Position numbers and translations under genes: made by a program. Of a stretch of 42,070 bases of DNA, positions 41,701 through 42,070 are shown one piece after another. How positions within the stretch are numbered: the stretch's first letter is position 1; each line of letters opens with the position of its first letter. The notes below the pieces were generated by a model. The model had not been told where the DNA came from. It saw nothing but the letters and a program-made list of their open reading frames with translations, and searched no databases. The stretch is from assembly GCF_042684705.1 (NCBI RefSeq), contig NZ_JBHULZ010000009.1, positions 1-42,070 on the forward strand, in the 5' to 3' direction. Source of the stretch: Mesonia sediminis. GTDB lineage: Bacteria; Bacteroidota; Bacteroidia; Flavobacteriales; Flavobacteriaceae.

Positions 41701-42014
41701 GGCTACTTTGGTTTATAAGGCAAGGTGAACGCGATGCAACCGTGCACTAGCGGGGATAGCAATAAACCATTCAATACGCAAAGAGGTGCAATTTATAAGC
41801 TTTTTGGGTATCCTAAGTCTACCGCTAAGAAAAGAAATGTTGCTAATCATCTCTAAAAGAGCAGCACAACAATAGATTAATCCCCATAGTACCAACCGAC
41901 AAACAGCCGGGTTAGTCAACACTGCGTTCATGTTAGGCTCTCGAAAAAAGAGGTCGGGACAGGCTATACCGGCCACACAGCTTGCCCCGATTTTTCATTG
42001 GGGAACGCTTAGTT
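41701..42014 (-). repeat. Array-end element, copy 2
   Basis: Second copy of the 38596-38910 element, with the 87-codon frame at 41713-41976. It lies 53 bases beyond the attI-like head of the previous array and would therefore close a further array running in from beyond the right edge of the window. Its right end reads CACACA ... TGTGTG around the CCCC/GGGG hairpin, a slightly longer palindrome than in copy 1. Confidence 0.7.
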
Positions 42015-42031
42015 ATTGTGTGTAGTGTTTT

Positions 42032-42070
42032 TTAATTCAGTTTGTCAGGATTTTTAGAAATTTTTCTATC
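42032..42070 (-). CDS. Possible 3' end of a further cassette gene (partial)
   Basis: Twelve codons and a TAA stop read in from the right edge on the minus strand (DRKISKNPDKLN). The stop lies in the TTTTTTAATT stretch that also holds the stop codon of the 38928 gene after copy 1 of the element. The position is what suggests a gene; the fragment is too short for any assignment. Confidence 0.35.
   Translation of the reverse strand, partial: DRKISKNPDKLN

Overview
The window looks like chromosome of a marine-type Bacteroidota, most likely a flavobacterium. It has SusC/SusD and TonB receptors with ECF sigma/FecR control, a type IX secretion sorting tail, many lipoproteins, A+T-rich spacers, and promoters of the Bacteroidota type (TAnnTTTG -7 box). 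No rRNA, tRNA or CRISPR was seen.

Layout. (1) 1-1850 and about 38600-42070 are accessory gene arrays. All genes lie on the minus strand and are separated by long imperfect palindromes built like integron attC sites. Each cassette has its own matched pair of end boxes. Both arrays begin at the same 57-bp attI-like sequence, which carries a perfect TAnnTTTG box firing into the cassettes. A 315-bp element, present twice, marks the far end of an array. No integrase lies in the window. (2) 2190-9640 is a sulfur island: two half-size YeeE/YedE transporters, a SoxB-like lipoprotein with a TlpA-type thioredoxin, a persulfide-dioxygenase-like MBL/rhodanese protein, a DsrE-like secreted protein and a TauE/SafE exporter. 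Four of its promoters share a palindrome GTRAC-N4-GTTAC placed exactly 36.5 nt before the end of the -7 box. This suggests one Crp/Fnr-like activator. (3) 9670-10430 is a tandem 25/22-bp repeat array abutting an IS200/RAYT-type Y1 transposase, followed by an N-acetylmuramoyl-L-alanine amidase. (4) 11880-15900 is a metal-uptake-like operon (His-rich small protein, TonB receptor, small membrane protein, His-rich DUF4625-type lipoprotein). (5) 16870-26330 is a SusCD-type locus: 22-bp phased repeats, ECF sigma, FecR anti-sigma, SusC, SusD, a metallophosphoesterase and a glycerophosphodiester phosphodiesterase. It probably scavenges phosphodiesters. (6) 26410-35830 holds lipoproteins, two beta-helix surface proteins, an outer-membrane barrel, then a divergent ECF sigma/TPR anti-sigma pair convergent with a large TPR-CHAT protease-like membrane protein. 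(7) 36040-38420 holds an Ig-like lipoprotein and an omega-amidase-type nitrilase.

Working together: the sulfur island would import or export reduced sulfur, strip sulfane sulfur from thiosulfate or persulfide outside the cytoplasm, oxidise persulfide inside and export sulfite. The phosphate locus would capture a phosphodiester at the outer membrane, cleave it in the periplasm and be induced by its own sigma/anti-sigma pair. The cassette arrays look like the exchangeable part of the genome. All functions are inferred from sequence reading alone.
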